DNA from: Rhipicephalus microplus
Taxonomy: Eukaryota > Arthropoda > Arachnida > Ixodida > Ixodidae
DNA length: 64,000 nucleotides
NCBI RefSeq assembly: GCF_043290135.1
Contig: NC_134703.1
Span: 115,567,005-115,631,004, forward strand
Direction of reading: 5' to 3'
The position numbers and the translations under genes are program-made. Positions 45,737 through 59,981 of the stretch are shown here, in pieces (the first letter of the stretch is position 1; every line of letters begins with the position of its first letter). Below the pieces are notes generated by a model. That model had not been told where the DNA came from and ran no database searches. It saw only the letters and a list, made by a program, of their open reading frames with translations.

Positions 45737-47251
45737 TTGGCAGATCCCACGTATAGTGGGAATGGGTGATATGCGAAGCACGAATAAAAAAGGTTGATAT
45801 TGTCACTTTAAAATCAGCACAACACTACGAGGTGGAGGGAAATGATCCCGTACATGACTTCCGTGTCAGGATTATTATGTTTGGATGTGTTGTTTGCTTT
45901 CCCCATCTATTCCCGTCACGTGATACCAAATTTAGTATATGTGGAGCTAGCGAAACGATCGTGAGCACGCTATGAGCGTGGTGTGTTCTCATGTTCTTAC
46001 ATGACATGTAGGCGTGTCATGATTATCATGTTTGCACCAGTCATATAGTTTAGTCATCCTTTGGCGTCCCGTAAAACCGAATTTGGTATATGTGCCGCAA
46101 GTAAAATGGCCGCGAGCGCCTCATGAAGGGTCCAATATACTCCAATGTACCATTGACGCGCGCGCGCGCACGCTGGGTACAGCGACGATACGTCAGCAAA
46201 ATGCGAGCACTCTATAGACTGATGCCAGGCGCGACCAGCACGACCAGCGTCCGTCGGCGTGGCCCTCCGGCAACCGGCGTGAAGTGTGACATGCTGCATT
46301 TCATGCGTTTCCCACACAACACTGCATCTCCCTCTTTTCGCGACGGGGGGGCGTTGGACGCACTGAAACGTGCATACGTCAAAGGAATGCAGGAATGCAG
46401 CGCGTTGCGCGCCTGCGAGTATATGGCAGGACCGGTGCCTGGCATGGCAACGCTGGCGTGACCCGGCCCTCGAAATGAACGCCTGTGAGCGCGCGCACCG
46501 CGTTATGTCGAAATGTCGAAACATGACACGCATCTCATGATTATCATGTTTGCACCATGCACATGCCTTCGTCATCCATTGACGTCACGTAATACCGAAT
46601 TTGGCATATGTAAAGCAAGTGGTACGGCCACGAGCGCATCATGACTGTGGCATGTAGTAATGTTGTTACATGGCACGCATGTCGTGATTATCATGTTTGT
46701 ATGTGTCATATACCTCTGTCGCACGTTCGCGTCACGTAATACCGAGTTCAGTACATGTGAAGCTAGCGAAACGGCCGCCAGCGCATGATGAGCGTGGGAT
46801 GTAGTCATGTTGTTACATTACACGCATCTCATGATTATCATGTTTGCGCCAGTCACATACCTTCGTCATCCATTCACGTACCGTAATACCAAGTTTTTTT
46901 ATATGTGACGCTAACGAAATGGCCGCGAGTGGATCATAAGCGTGGAATGTAGTCATGTTGTTACATGACACGCATATCATGATTTTCGTGTTAGGGTCGG
47001 TCGCTTGTGTTCGGCATGCAATCATGCCACACCATACCAGTTTTGCAACATGGCATGTGAACAAAAACCACGACAAGAGCTGCACGACCATGAAATGTAA
47101 GTCATAACATTCATGACATCCATGTCACGATTTTCATGTTATGTTTAGTCAAATAGGCTCGTCTTACAGTCATGTTATGCCATACCAAGATTGGTATCGA
47201 TACCATTATCGAAATGGCCAGAAGAGCTAAAAGTCGTTGGCAGATAGATAA

Positions 47252-47328
<77 letters not shown>

Positions 47329-47400
47329 GAGATAGATAGATAGATAGATAGATAGATACGCGCAAAGTCGCCGATGTTCGCTAAGAAATATTTCGCATGT
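45737..47400 (+). mobile_element. Family D element, copy D3, long form
   Basis: The left end AAATTGGCAGATCCCACGTA with subterminal GATATGCGAAGCACG (about 45768) is followed by CACTTTAAAATCAGCACAAC, repeats of about 150 bp, a GC-rich module (46128-46470), further repeats, (GATA)n and a degenerate hairpin AAATATTTCGCATGT (47386-47400). The interior is collinear with D2 read in reverse. Confidence 0.77.
47243..47358 (+). repeat. (GATA)n microsatellite
   Basis: GATA repeats with single AATA and GAGA variants, at the hairpin end of D3. Confidence 0.97.
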
Positions 47401-47433
47401 GAAAATTCTGTAATGTAGTTCAGAAAAAGTGGG

Positions 47434-47720
47434 TAACGATTTAAAATAGTAGGTACTCTACTATGGGAGAGGTTAAAGCCATCCCGTGGGCCTCCCAATT
47501 GATAACGCCGCACTGACCTAATGCATAACTTGTGTTTAGAATAAATGGTTAACGATTTAGAGTACTTGGTATACTCTACTATGGGAGAGCATAGAGCCGC
47601 CCGCACTGTCCGTGTCACTACTCTGTGTTTAGAGGGGGGGGGGGGGATTAGAAGAAGAGGGTAACGATTTAGAGTACAGGGTACTCTACTAAGGGAGAGC
47701 TTAAAGCCGTCCCGTGGAAG
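47434..47720 (+). repeat. Family F repeat, three tandem copies
   Basis: Units start GTAACGATTTA-AG/AA-GTA (47437, about 47548, about 47656), each followed by GTACTCTACTA-GGGAGAG and a phrase ending GCC(A/G)(T/C)CC. Spacing is about 110 bp. A poly-G run (about 47633-47646) separates copies two and three. Confidence 0.7.
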
Positions 47721-48120
47721 AGAAGCTGTTACAATATACGGTCCCAGCCAAGAGGCTGAGACGACCCAGTGCAACCTACCTTTAGATTTCTGCGTTGACT
47801 GTGTACAAACATTTGCGTTTGCTTCTCTTGCGGAACCATCTCCCATTCAACGTCAGTTTTGCGTTGAAGAACATACGCCATGTTTTGAAGTGACCTTATT
47901 TTTCAATGTCAGAAAAATTTCTTGCAGAGCATGACATCGTTCGGAGCAAGGCGCTTTAATTTCGGTCAAGCATTTCACGCTATTTATCGTGCGTTGTTTA
48001 CCAATTTGATGTTTGCATATTGCACGCACGTCGCAAGTATTGGACCTCGATCATCTGAACGCAAACCGGCAGCAGGGGTTTCACTGGATTGTTTGTATCC
48101 CATGACGCATGTAAAAAGAT
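47721..48120. other. Intergenic, no gene seen
   Basis: No recognised feature between the family F array and element B6. Confidence 0.3.
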
Positions 48121-48630
<510 letters not shown>

Positions 48631-48636
48631 AAAAAA

Positions 48637-48690
48637 TTCGGCAGATCCCACGTACCCGGGAGTCAACTTTATGCGAAGCACGTGGAGGTA
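48637..48690 (+). mobile_element. Family D left-end fragment, copy D4
   Basis: ATTCGGCAGATCCCACGTAC and TTTATGCGAAGCACGTGG match the D left end and its subterminal motif. The similarity stops after about 55 bp, so the copy is truncated or diverges. Confidence 0.55.
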
Positions 48691-49104
48691 AGGTGACCGT
48701 GTTTTATTATTTTTTTTTGAGCGACACATCAATGAATGACGCTAAATATATGTACAAATGTTGCATGCAGAGACATATGTTGAAGAGTTGCAGATGTTTA
48801 TATAACCAGTTTTTTACTTGCACAATGATGTCCGCTAGAACTGGGTTAGCCACATCAGCTGGAAATGTGTTTTAGCCACATCAGAAGCTGATCTGAAACG
48901 CTGATGCTCGCGAAGATGCTGGCCCTTGACACTGATATTTAAATCAATTTCATCACATGACACCTCACCACAATTGACGTTAACTCGACGTGACGGCTGT
49001 ATGAAAGGAGTACATATGCAATGTTTTTAAAATTGGATAGGCAGCACTGCCGCAACTATTGACATTTCACGAAGATTAGCGTTTATTTAAAAAGTAGTTC
49101 CGAG
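48691..49104. other. Intergenic, no gene seen
   Basis: AT-rich with a poly-T run. A short direct repeat, TTAGCCACATCAG, occurs at about 48845 and 48874. No gene. Confidence 0.3.
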
Positions 49105-49318
49105 ACCTGGTGCAGCACTGTGGTAGAATGCTTGACTGCCACGCAAAATGCTTCGGTTCGATTCTTACTGGGTCCATGAAATTTATTATTTGCATTCATC
49201 GGGTGGCCAACGCTGCCTATGTCAGGTTTTTCTTAACACTGACATTTATTCTATGCCTTATTTGGGTCGACGCTACCGATGTCGGGTATTGCTTAACGCT
49301 CACGCGTTAAAATTGCCC
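49105..49318 (+). mobile_element. tRNA-like SINE of a third type
   Basis: The head GCACTGTGGTAGAATGCTTG and B box GGTTCGATTCTTACTGGGTC are followed by a body with an internal near-duplicate: GGTGGCCAACGCTGCCTATG and GGTCGACGCTACCGATGTCG, about 70 bp apart. It immediately precedes, and may be joined to, family E element E2. Confidence 0.5.
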
Positions 49319-49319
49319 A

Positions 49320-49576
49320 TGTGTGTTCTCGTCGTTCCTGGGTAGATACTAAGTGTCAATCACCTGTGGCACATACCCGCTTACCAGCGGCACATACCCA
49401 ACCGTGAGTATGTGCCACTGTCTGACGGGAAGTGTTAGACGACGTACGCGATGGGATTGTGACTTTATTCATGTCTTGACCAGCGTCATATTCGTCAAAC
49501 CATCTTACCCTCCCATGCTAATTTTGGTTCATGTCAAGTTAATGGGGTGACCCCTAGAGCACCCAAAACGTAAGCG

Positions 49577-49621
<45 letters not shown>

Positions 49622-49622
49622 G

Positions 49623-49708
<86 letters not shown>

Positions 49709-49750
49709 CGCTCAAAGTCACCGAAGTTCGCTAAGAAATGCTTCGCATTT
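49320..49750 (+). mobile_element. Family E element, copy E2
   Basis: The interior matches E1 inverted: CACTGTCTGACGGGAAGTG, CGTACGCGATGGGATTGTGA, CCCTCCCATGCTAATTTTGG, AACGTAAGCGG, (GATA)n, then GCTCAAAGTCACCGAAGTTC and the perfect hairpin AAATGCTTCGCATTT (49736-49750). An extra near-palindrome is present: GGCACATACCCGCTTACCAGC then GGCACATACCCAACCG. Confidence 0.65.
49577..49707 (+). repeat. (GATA)n microsatellite
   Basis: About 32 GATA units with one GGTA variant, next to the hairpin end of E2. Confidence 0.98.
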
Positions 49751-49756
49751 AAAAAT

Positions 49757-50248
<492 letters not shown>

Positions 50249-51972
50249 ATCACCGCTTAAGCACTCCGTACAAATGTTTTACCGGCGGAAGCTGAAACTT
50301 GCAGTCCCGGTATTTATCAGAGGGTCCAAATCGACGAGGCACGGAAGCCTTTCACAATTATTGTTTAAATGTTCACGCATATTGATGAGGTTAGAATGAG
50401 GCTTTGGCTAGAATGAGGCCAGCTCCATACATTGTCATTGCAGGAAAAGGGTTGGAGGGCGGCTCAAAGCCAGTTTTCTACATTGACATGATAAGAGGAC
50501 GCTGCGACGAATCTTCACCGCCCCCCCCCCCCCCCCCCCCACGAAGGGGAATCCTGCGCACGCTTATGTTGCTCGCGATAAGCTTGCGTAAAAGAGGAGA
50601 AAAGTTTGCCCCATATATTAAATAAATCGTGCGTAGTTGTCACTGTTTAATGTGCAGGTTGATGACCATGTAAATTTCCGATGATGTTGGTGGCCGCGAG
50701 GTCCGTTGAATTCATACAACAGTTTACACCGTTCACCTTTGTCCGCGGGAGGTCGGGGACAAAAGGCAGGTCATTGCGAGAAGCACGTGAACGCTTACTT
50801 TAAACGCAGTCGCATTGTAGAGCTCGTTTCGCAGATATCACGGAGTAGGTGCCGTTTGTTGTGAGGGAAAAATGTCCATCTTGTTCGTGAGTGAAGGAAT
50901 CAGGATGCAAATAAAATAAGTAATGAAGATATTCGGGTCCGAGTAAGAATCAAGGTCAGGCTGTCTGCAAGGCAAGGAGATATCTTATTCTACGACAGAG
51001 CCTTCCTATGGTTTGAAACTGCTTAAAAAAGGAGAGAGGGACAATACTATATGACAGGGTTGTATGTATAAACTTTTTTTTTGGAAGGGGGGGGCACCTT
51101 GTTGATTCAAAGTGGGGGCCGGGCAAGCAGATGGTCATTTAGGAGCATGTGTGCATGGCGAAAAAAAAAAAAGCTTCGCCGGAGGGGGTGGGGGTGGTTT
51201 GGGCTTAGACATGGAACCCCTGGCTACGTTTCTGCTTTACGAATTTTACGTAGTGAATGGAGTGTCTTTAACGCATGCATTATTGTGCGAACGGTGTGTA
51301 GAATCGCGCCAGTCATCGAAACACATTATTTGCGCACTGAGTGGATTCTTTAAACGTCCACCCATGACAAAGTACTTACACATATTTGATCACTATCATC
51401 AGCAACAGTATGAACAAAGCGAACTGCTGCGCAGGTTCACGTATTTCCTAGCGGACACTTCGCTGATATGGAAAAGGAATAACGTAGTAGCCGCATGGCG
51501 GCAGCAGCCTCCAGCCGTTTTATGGCTTAGTGGACTTTCAACATGCACTCTAGGATAGTTTGAAGCGCCACGGTTGAGGCATGCGCGGTGAACCAAAGCG
51601 AGGCTTTGCGCGCGAGCACTGGTTACGCTATCTCGTTCTCGAGCGTCCGCCAAGTTCACTTTTTTACGATTTCAGTGTTTATAAACACAGGCCCTTGATG
51701 AAGTCGAGTTTTGTCCACCCATGTGCCTTAATAGCATTGGTGGAGGACATGAGCTTTAGAAAATAGCCCGCTGATTTTATAGAGTTTTCTTACCTTATTT
51801 GGCAATATATATTCAAATAAATGTTCTTAAGAGCTAGATAAAAATCATGAAGCATTCCCTTCTACTTCACGCATATTCCTTTTGTGCGAGAAACGAGATT
51901 TTCCTTACCCTTGAAAAGAACTTGAAGACATGCTTTCAGTTTCAACGTAAGCAGCTGTTAAGTCAGGTAACC
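50249..51972. other. Intergenic; poly-C tract, no recognised gene
   Basis: A poly-C run at about 50519-50540. A 148-codon frame (51112-51558) has a plausible composition after residue 35 (PLATFLLYEFYVVNG and following), but I recognise no family and see no splice or promoter context. Left uncalled. Confidence 0.3.
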
Positions 51973-52061
51973 AGAAGTTTTTAGGGGTACAACGCTTGCA
52001 ACCTTGAAAGCGTCTATAGACGGTCTCGAGATTGCAAGAGTTGTGCCCCCAAAAAGCTTCC
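51973..52061. repeat. Imperfect palindrome (MITE-like fold-back)
   Basis: The arms GAAGTTTTTAGGGGTACAAC... and, reversed, GAAGCTTTTTGGGGGCACAA... pair over 31 columns with 26 matches, separated by about 27 bp. It sits at the 5' truncation point of the LINE that follows. Only one copy is seen. Confidence 0.55.
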
Positions 52062-52083
52062 AATCACCTCATTTACCCTAAAC

Positions 52084-53990
52084 TTGGGGCTTCGCACGTA
52101 CAACTATATAAGAGCATTCCTTACGGGAGAACGGCCACGATCACTGTGGGAGGTCGTCCGAAAAAACCATGGGAAGTGCGGGCACCCGGCAGAGTTCCGT
52201 GATCTCTCCCTAGTTGTTAAACCTCGCCCTCATTGGTCTTCCTTCAAAACTTCAAACCATCCAAGCACTTTATCACACTATTTACGGTGTGCGAGGGCAG
52301 TGACAGTTCCATTGAACAGAGATTACAGGAGGGGATTAATACAGTGGAACGGTATTTACAAGAAACTGGACTATCCTGCTCGGCGGAGAAATCTGAGCTA
52401 CTGCTATACCGCCCTACACTTAGAGATCGGCCACCCGAACAACATCCACAAGTGCAGGCACACGCTGATATAAAACTCACTAAAAGCGATGGTCACGCCA
52501 TACCCACCGTGGACAAAATCCGAGTGCCAGGTCTGATCATAAAAAGTAAGGGTACCAACGGAGAGACAGTTCGCAACATTGAAGCCAGACTGTCTAACAC
52601 GATGCGCCTTATTAGGCGCATTACCATTAAACACAAAGGCAGTAAAGAGGCTAGCATCATTCGTTTGATTCTATCATTCGTCCTAAGTCACACCACCTAT
52701 ACGGCGGCGTACCACCGATGGTTCACTGCGGAAAAGTCAAACCTCAACAACCTAATTAGGAAAATTTACAAACAAGCACTAGGTTTGCCTCAAACCACCA
52801 GCACCGAACTACTTCTTCAACTTGGTTTACACAATACCTTTGAAGAACTTGAGGCGCAACGAATCTCCCAATTCGAGCGATTAACCAAGACTAAGCCAGG
52901 CCGCCAGATTTTATGTAATCTCGGTATTTCTTACCACATTCAACACGGAGACAAACACGACATACCACGCACTATCCGTGCTAAGCTAACAGTACCACCC
53001 ATACCAAGAAACATGCACCCTGAACACAACAAGGGCAGACGTGTCAGTAGAGCCAGAACCATGTCAAAGATGTTTGGGCGCAACCATGGAGGCAGTCTTT
53101 GTCGACGCAGCCCGCTACCAGAAACGTCACCGCTTCGTGGCTGCTGTCGTAGACCACACACAACAATGCAAAAGCAGCGCGTCAATCATCACACGGAACG
53201 TAGAAACGGCAGAGGAAGTGGCTATCCCGATGGCCATAGCCCACACTAATGCCTCATGCGTAATCAGCGTATGAGGCATTCGTCGCAGGCAGTTTTCGGA
53301 ACTACGCCAGCGGCAGAACCTCCCCCGAGGCATTGCGGATTCTTAGTATAGGCAAAATTCACGAGGTGGACAAATACGTACACATCTTGTGGTTCCCTGC
53401 CCACACACCACTAGGTAACCCGGAGGCCAGTCCGAATGAAGTGGCGCACAACGTGGCTCGAGGTCTTACGTTCCGAGTCACGTTAGACAATGCGGCCACC
53501 CAAACGGACTTTTCTGCGCCGGTGTGGGAATGAGACGATCGGCTCACTAAATTTAATGACATAATTCAACACTATCGACTGCAAAGGCGGCAGTACCCTC
53601 CGCCTCACCCCAAGCTAAATCGGGTCCAGTCCGTTCAGTGGCGGCATCTACAGACACGCACATACACGAACCCTGTCATCATGCACCACATGTATCCCGA
53701 CGTCTATATAGTTCTAATCTATGCCAGTACTGTACCACCAGAGCCACTCTTGACCATATCCTATGGGAATGTCCAGCATTAGTCAGAAATTCTGGAGTCG
53801 CGGCCTCCAATGAAGACCTTCGGGCGCGTAGGCGGACTGCGCTGCTCAGTTCGGGCCTGGACAAGCAACTTTGGGCGATCCAGCAGGCCAAGGAAGCTGC
53901 CGGGAGACACGATCTCTCCGTTGGCCCCTACGTGGGAGCCCATCCCAGCAATCTGCTGGAAATTAAGAAAGTCTTCTCTACATCTCTCTC
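52084..53990 (+). pseudogene. I-like LINE ORF2 3' half, inactive (LINE-3)
   Basis: Starts within the reverse transcriptase (GLRTYNYIRAFLTGE). The YADD region has decayed to LFTVCEG in the readable frame. A long frame (52233-53249) covers the thumb and connection (LPQTTSTELLLQLGLHNTF, VPPIPRNMHP). RNase H appears in other frames: EAVFVDAARYQ, ETAEEVA, then a break at CVIS where the catalytic Asp-Ser is lost, then EAFVAGSFRNYASG and HILWFPAHTP. The zinc-like C-terminus reads LCQYCTT, DHILWECP, and ends QLWAIQQAKEAAG. The 3' end is near 53990. It belongs to the same lineage as the fragments at 17391 and 55478. Confidence 0.85.
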
Positions 53991-53999
53991 ACCTTATTT

Positions 54000-54800
54000 A
54001 CAAGCTCGTAACTTCGTAACTGAAACGGTGTTTTCAGGTTTTTTCAAGGGCAAGGAAACTCTCTTATTAGTTTTTTAGATAAAAAGAACGTGCGTAATGT
54101 TCAAGGCAATCTCTTGCAGATGTTATGTTGCTCAAAAGAACATTTTTAAAATATATTTTGGCAAATGATGGAAGGAAAGTGTAGAAAATCAGCGGGCTAA
54201 CTTCTAACACTCTTCTTGCCTACCTATGTTATTTTGGCACATTTGTGGACAGAACTGGAACTCATCAAGGGTCTGTGTTTGTAAACAGCGAAAGGGTCTA
54301 TACTCCACGACAACTTTTCTTGGCACTGAATGGAAAGCTACGGAGGCGGAGCTTCTGCACAGGTAGCACTACGCGTAGTAGTTCGTTTTGGTGCGTATCT
54401 CGTAGCGCTATGAAAAGTGACGGCGTCACATCATCAGCGTTTCGTGTAGACGCAGGCGGCGCTTAGCGTTTGAGGTGCATGTAAAGAGGCGGGACTTTCT
54501 CGCGCTTTCAAAAACGCGAAGTCACAACAAATAAATTAGAGTACATACGACTATCTTAATGGTGGGAGCTGCGTCCGGTCTCAAATAGCTCCACGTAGAA
54601 AATAACGGGGGAATTTCTATATTTCACGATGAAAATACTGGCGCTGTTGGGGTAAGATGTGTTGGGGTAAGATGATTCACTGGCGATAAGATGTCCGCCA
54701 TTCCGCTCTGTAGCCTTCGCTCCAATGCCAAGAAAAGTTGTCACCGAGTAAAGTTTTTGCATTGCGGTGCTCACCGTTAACGCTATACTTTCATCGCCGT
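54000..54800. other. Intergenic, no gene seen
   Basis: No recognised gene. The phrase TGTTGGGGTAAGATG is directly repeated at about 54645 and 54659. Confidence 0.3.
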
Positions 54801-54807
54801 TTTTTTT

Positions 54808-54927
54808 TCATCATCATCATCACCACCACCACCATCATCATCAGCGGCATCATCATCATCATCATCACCACCACCACCATCATCATCAGCGGCATCATCA
54901 TCATCATCACCACCACCACCATCATCG
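54808..54927 (+). repeat. (CAT)n/(CAC)n higher-order repeat
   Basis: Three units, each CAT repeats, then CACCAC repeats, then CATCATCATCAGCGG. The frames encode poly-His, poly-Ile or poly-Asp and are not genes. Confidence 0.95.
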
Positions 54928-55477
54928 TTCTCAGCGAGTGTTAGTCGATTGCATGACGAAGGCAATGATCTACAGATTATTCAATAACCTTCAATCAATA
55001 ATCCTGTGCAAGTCATATAGAAATCTATTAGCACAGCCCCCACGATTTGTCGAGAGAGGAGTGGTAACCGTCACCGTCTATATTCCCATACTACTTGCTC
55101 TAAATACATATTGATTGTTAATAGTCGTCACGTGCCGTCATCTTTTGATTAAACGACGTCAAACGATGGCTAACATCGGCTAACGTTGGTCTGCCGGCTA
55201 TTACTGGGGCTGCGTATCTTCACTGAGCCGCAATTCATGGATGTAATGATGTTGCTGGCGACTCGCTTTGGTGCGGCTCAGGTTCGTCCAATAAGATGGT
55301 TAGTTCAACGTTTACCACTTCAGACTTTCGTATTCTTTACCGTCACAACAACGCGTCGCGATCATTGGTCAGCAAAAAAAGTGTTACTCACTCAGCCACT
55401 CAAAAATAACATCTTGCATTTAGGTCTCACCCGGACTCACTAGTTTTTTTTTTTTTTGCCGGACTCACTCGAGAGAG
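54928..55477. other. Intergenic, no gene seen
   Basis: Nothing recognised except a poly-T run at about 55444-55457. Confidence 0.3.
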
Positions 55478-55600
55478 AGAAAAGGCTTTATTGAACACAG
55501 TGGCCCGGCAGATTGGTATTAATGGCTTTAGGTGTCGGCTCGTAGACCCTGAACTCGGGCGGCATCCTCGGCCTGCCGGACGGCCCTAAGCTGGTCGAAC
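55478..55600 (-). mobile_element. 5'-truncated LINE 3' end
   Basis: On the minus strand, QLRAVRQAEDAARVQGLRA and a stop are followed by a short 3' UTR ending CAATAAAGCC and a CT-rich tail (plus strand GAGAGAGAGAAAAGGC at 55480). It is paralogous to the LINE end at 17391-17754. Confidence 0.75.
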
Positions 55601-57261
<1,661 letters not shown>

Positions 57262-57887
57262 AAAATTGCCCGCAGCTTCCCTCGGGGGAACACTGAGGAG
57301 GATGCGGAGCATATAATTGGTTAACGGGGTGTTAAAGTGCGACTTACTTGGGTCGATGGCTAAATTGGTTAACGTGGTTGTAGGAGGGGGTGTTAAATGA
57401 GTGAACACGTACACACGTATGCGAAAGGGCGGCGCTGGTCGAAGGGACGTCGATCATTGTGTTTGTGGATTCGTTGGAATTCATTTCACCGCGACCTTGG
57501 ACGTCGACGCGCCGTACAAACCAACCGACGAGCGGCAACTGAGCGAGCGAGCGCCGACCTTGAGTATATATACAGCGCGACGGCGCATGCACTGTCAGCT
57601 GTTGAATGTTTTCGAAGCGCGACGCCACATGCGCGTCCACTGGAGAATCAGGAGAATTGTAGATGTCGAACGCGGTGTGTAGAGGAGGAAGGGTGCACAG
57701 ATGGTGGAGGAGTGAAGCGCGGGCGGTGTGTAGAGGAGGAAGGGATGCACAGATGGTGGAAGAGTGGGCGACGGCGCGACGGCGCATGCGCGCGCGTCAG
57801 CTGTCGAATGTTCGAGAAGCGGTGCGGACGGCGCGGACGGCGCGGACGGCGCACTACAAGGCGCGAGTATAAGATGCTTCCGCATCT
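57262..57887 (-). mobile_element. Family A element, copy A3
   Basis: Inverted copy. The far end GCCCGCAGCTTCCCTCGGGG is at about 57269, the subterminal GGATGCGGAGCATATAATT at about 57301, and the hairpin AGATGCTTCCGCATCT (one-base loop insertion) at 57872-57887 with AAAA beyond. It has one copy of the 59-bp donor-containing unit (two in A1 and A2) and three GCCGTCCGC 9-mers. The promoter is retained (GAGTATATATACAG). Confidence 0.82.
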
Positions 57888-59258
57888 AAAAGTTCTTCTA
57901 GAATTCATTTTCACACACAGCCGAGTTTCTCTTGACCGTGATAATACGGACGCATGCAAATGCTCCAAAAAAGGGATTCGTTCATGCACACATTATGACG
58001 TATCAGATTGCGTGATAGCTATTTCGGATGCTGCACCCTCCGTATATGTCTCAAATATTCGCGAGACCAAGTTCAGCTTTCTCCTGCAGGTGGCGAAGCC
58101 AACGTGTAGGGCCGCAATCAATGCACACCTCGGAGCACCCAAAAAAGTAGGCTTTGCCGCAGCTTTTAAAGAAATTGCGTGAAACACGCCTGTACAACGC
58201 CGTCAATGTTGTTAACATGCCAATGAAAGAACATTTTACATCTAAATGAACAGCCATGCATGCTACACTATTCTGATGCTATATGCGGTCAAGAAGAGAC
58301 AAACTTTACTCTCGCTGTATCAATATCGCGAAACACTATGAACATTGACTCGGACGTTAATGACGTATCAGTACGACCTGAATTTTTGGTATGCCTTACA
58401 TGCCGTAATATTTTCTCCCCCATCAATTGTATAGGTGATGCGCTTGCAAGCTGTAAGGCGCGGGTTCGATTCATTGCCTAGTATTGTTTGGTAGAACATC
58501 GAAAGCAGCCGTTGACCTATATTTATGTGTGCATTGAGGGAAACCTGTGATCAAAATGGTTTCGAAATTCCCTCTACAACATGCAACATTGTATTTAGTT
58601 TGGTAACTCCTTCTTGGCTATCTCACGGGGCAAACACTTGTCCCTCAGCGCAACGCAGATTACTTGCTTTACTTAAGAAGTACAAACACTAAGCATTTTT
58701 GTATTCTCTTAATTGCAAGAATGAGAATAACAAAAAACAAAAAAGATTAACGAGAAACACTGTTTTTAATTGAAACTCAGAAATGGTGAGGCACGGGCAA
58801 ATTTTAACGGGTAAAAAAAAAACAACAGACGTGACAGGTGGGACCCGATCTCCCGCCTTCGCAATACGCCTGTGTTGCTTTCATCAACTCTGCTGCCACG
58901 GTGTCGTTTTCACTATCAGCTTCGTTGGGTGTGTATGTGTGCTAGGTCTGACAACCCGGAGGTGTTAGCCAGCGCCGCTATTCACAGCGATTCCGGTTGG
59001 TATGACACATCCTCTCTCAAGCAAAGACGTCACGTAGTGCGTCGACTTTGAATGAATGTAACTGGTTAATAAGCCTTCGTATGTGGCTATCCCATGAGCG
59101 AATTTGAAACAGCCGGCGTAGAGATTTTTGGTTAAAGAAACTCAATATAGCAAAGGCAGCTTAAAATCTACCGGAGGTTAGAATGAACAGTAGCGTATTA
59201 AAGTTGGACGAGGAGGTGTGTCGCTTCATCTGCGGAGCATCACGAGGAGGCGGGAATC
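57888..59258. other. Intergenic, no gene seen
   Basis: No coding frame with motif. A tRNA-B-box-like phrase, GCGCGGGTTCGATTCATTG, occurs near 58457 without a convincing A box. Confidence 0.3.
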
Positions 59259-59310
59259 TATATAAGAACGTCCGCACCACTCTCTACCTTTTCATGGCGG
59301 GAACCTAGTG
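59259..59310 (+). promoter_or_regulatory. Predicted TATA promoter upstream of the secreted-peptide gene
   Basis: GAATCTATATAAGAACG has TATATAAG at 59259-59266 in GC-richer surroundings. Transcription would start near 59289. It lies about 720 bp before a strong splice acceptor that directly abuts the gene's ATG, so a non-coding first exon is expected between them. A possible donor is CTT/GTAAGC at about 59500. Motif-based inference only. Confidence 0.45.
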
Positions 59311-59370
59311 GTGGTGGTAGTGGTGGTAAAAAACATTTATTTCAGAAAAAGTCTACTAGAGAGTGCCGAC
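59311..59370 (-). mobile_element. 60-bp LINE 3'-end micro-insertion with perfect target duplication
   Basis: The minus strand ends AAATAAATGTTTTTTACCACC and ACCACCAC, the trinucleotide-tailed LINE terminus also seen at 6290-6316. The 11-bp direct repeat GGAACCTAGTG is at 59300-59310 and 59371-59381. It falls within the predicted 5' UTR of the neighbouring gene. Confidence 0.9.
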
Positions 59371-59981
59371 GGAACCTAGTGATTATCCCAAGATGCGCGA
59401 GAGGGTTTACGAAACACAGTGAAGAAGCTGTGGCCTAAAAAAGCTGCTCGTACATACACTGTCGTATTGTTTTCCTGTCATCGCGGCTTAACAACTCTTG
59501 TAAGCGGAACTTTTAAAGGTTGCTTCAACATTTGGGTTCGCTTAAAAGACTACAAACAGAGATACTCATGCATCACGACGGTGACAAACGTTACAGGAAT
59601 GGCTCCTGAAAAAAACAGCAGCAATGAAATAGTCAGTTATGTCACACAACACGTAAATTAAGCACACAGAAATTTGTGGATACAGTATATCAATTAGTGA
59701 ATCACGGGCGAGCGAACCAGACCATGCCCTTCAACACACCTCTAGCTAGAAATGCTGCCACGTTATGTTTTGCCTGCTTCGGTAAATCACTTTATCGATT
59801 CTCAGAGAGTGACAATAGTGGATTACAAGTAGAATGAAGTATGTTACACGTGCGTGAGTGCAAAAATGAAATGGTGTCACTTAAAGTGGCTTAAGATGTC
59901 ACTCCGCTTCTTTCTTGAGATTGCTTTTCTTCTTTTTTTTCTACGTTTAACTAATTGCTCGCTTCCTTGCTCTTCTTGCAG

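Noticed and set aside
51112..51558. 148-codon frame as a host gene
   Set aside because: The first 35 residues derive from a poly-A and G-rich tract; the rest matches nothing I recognise and lacks context.
54767..55114. Poly-His frame of 115 codons
   Set aside because: Produced by CAT/CAC repeats; no protein context.
59419..59661. 80-codon frame just upstream of the secreted-peptide exon as its N-terminal exon
   Set aside because: The peptide exon has its own ATG and signal sequence directly after the acceptor, and this frame lacks a donor that would join it in phase.
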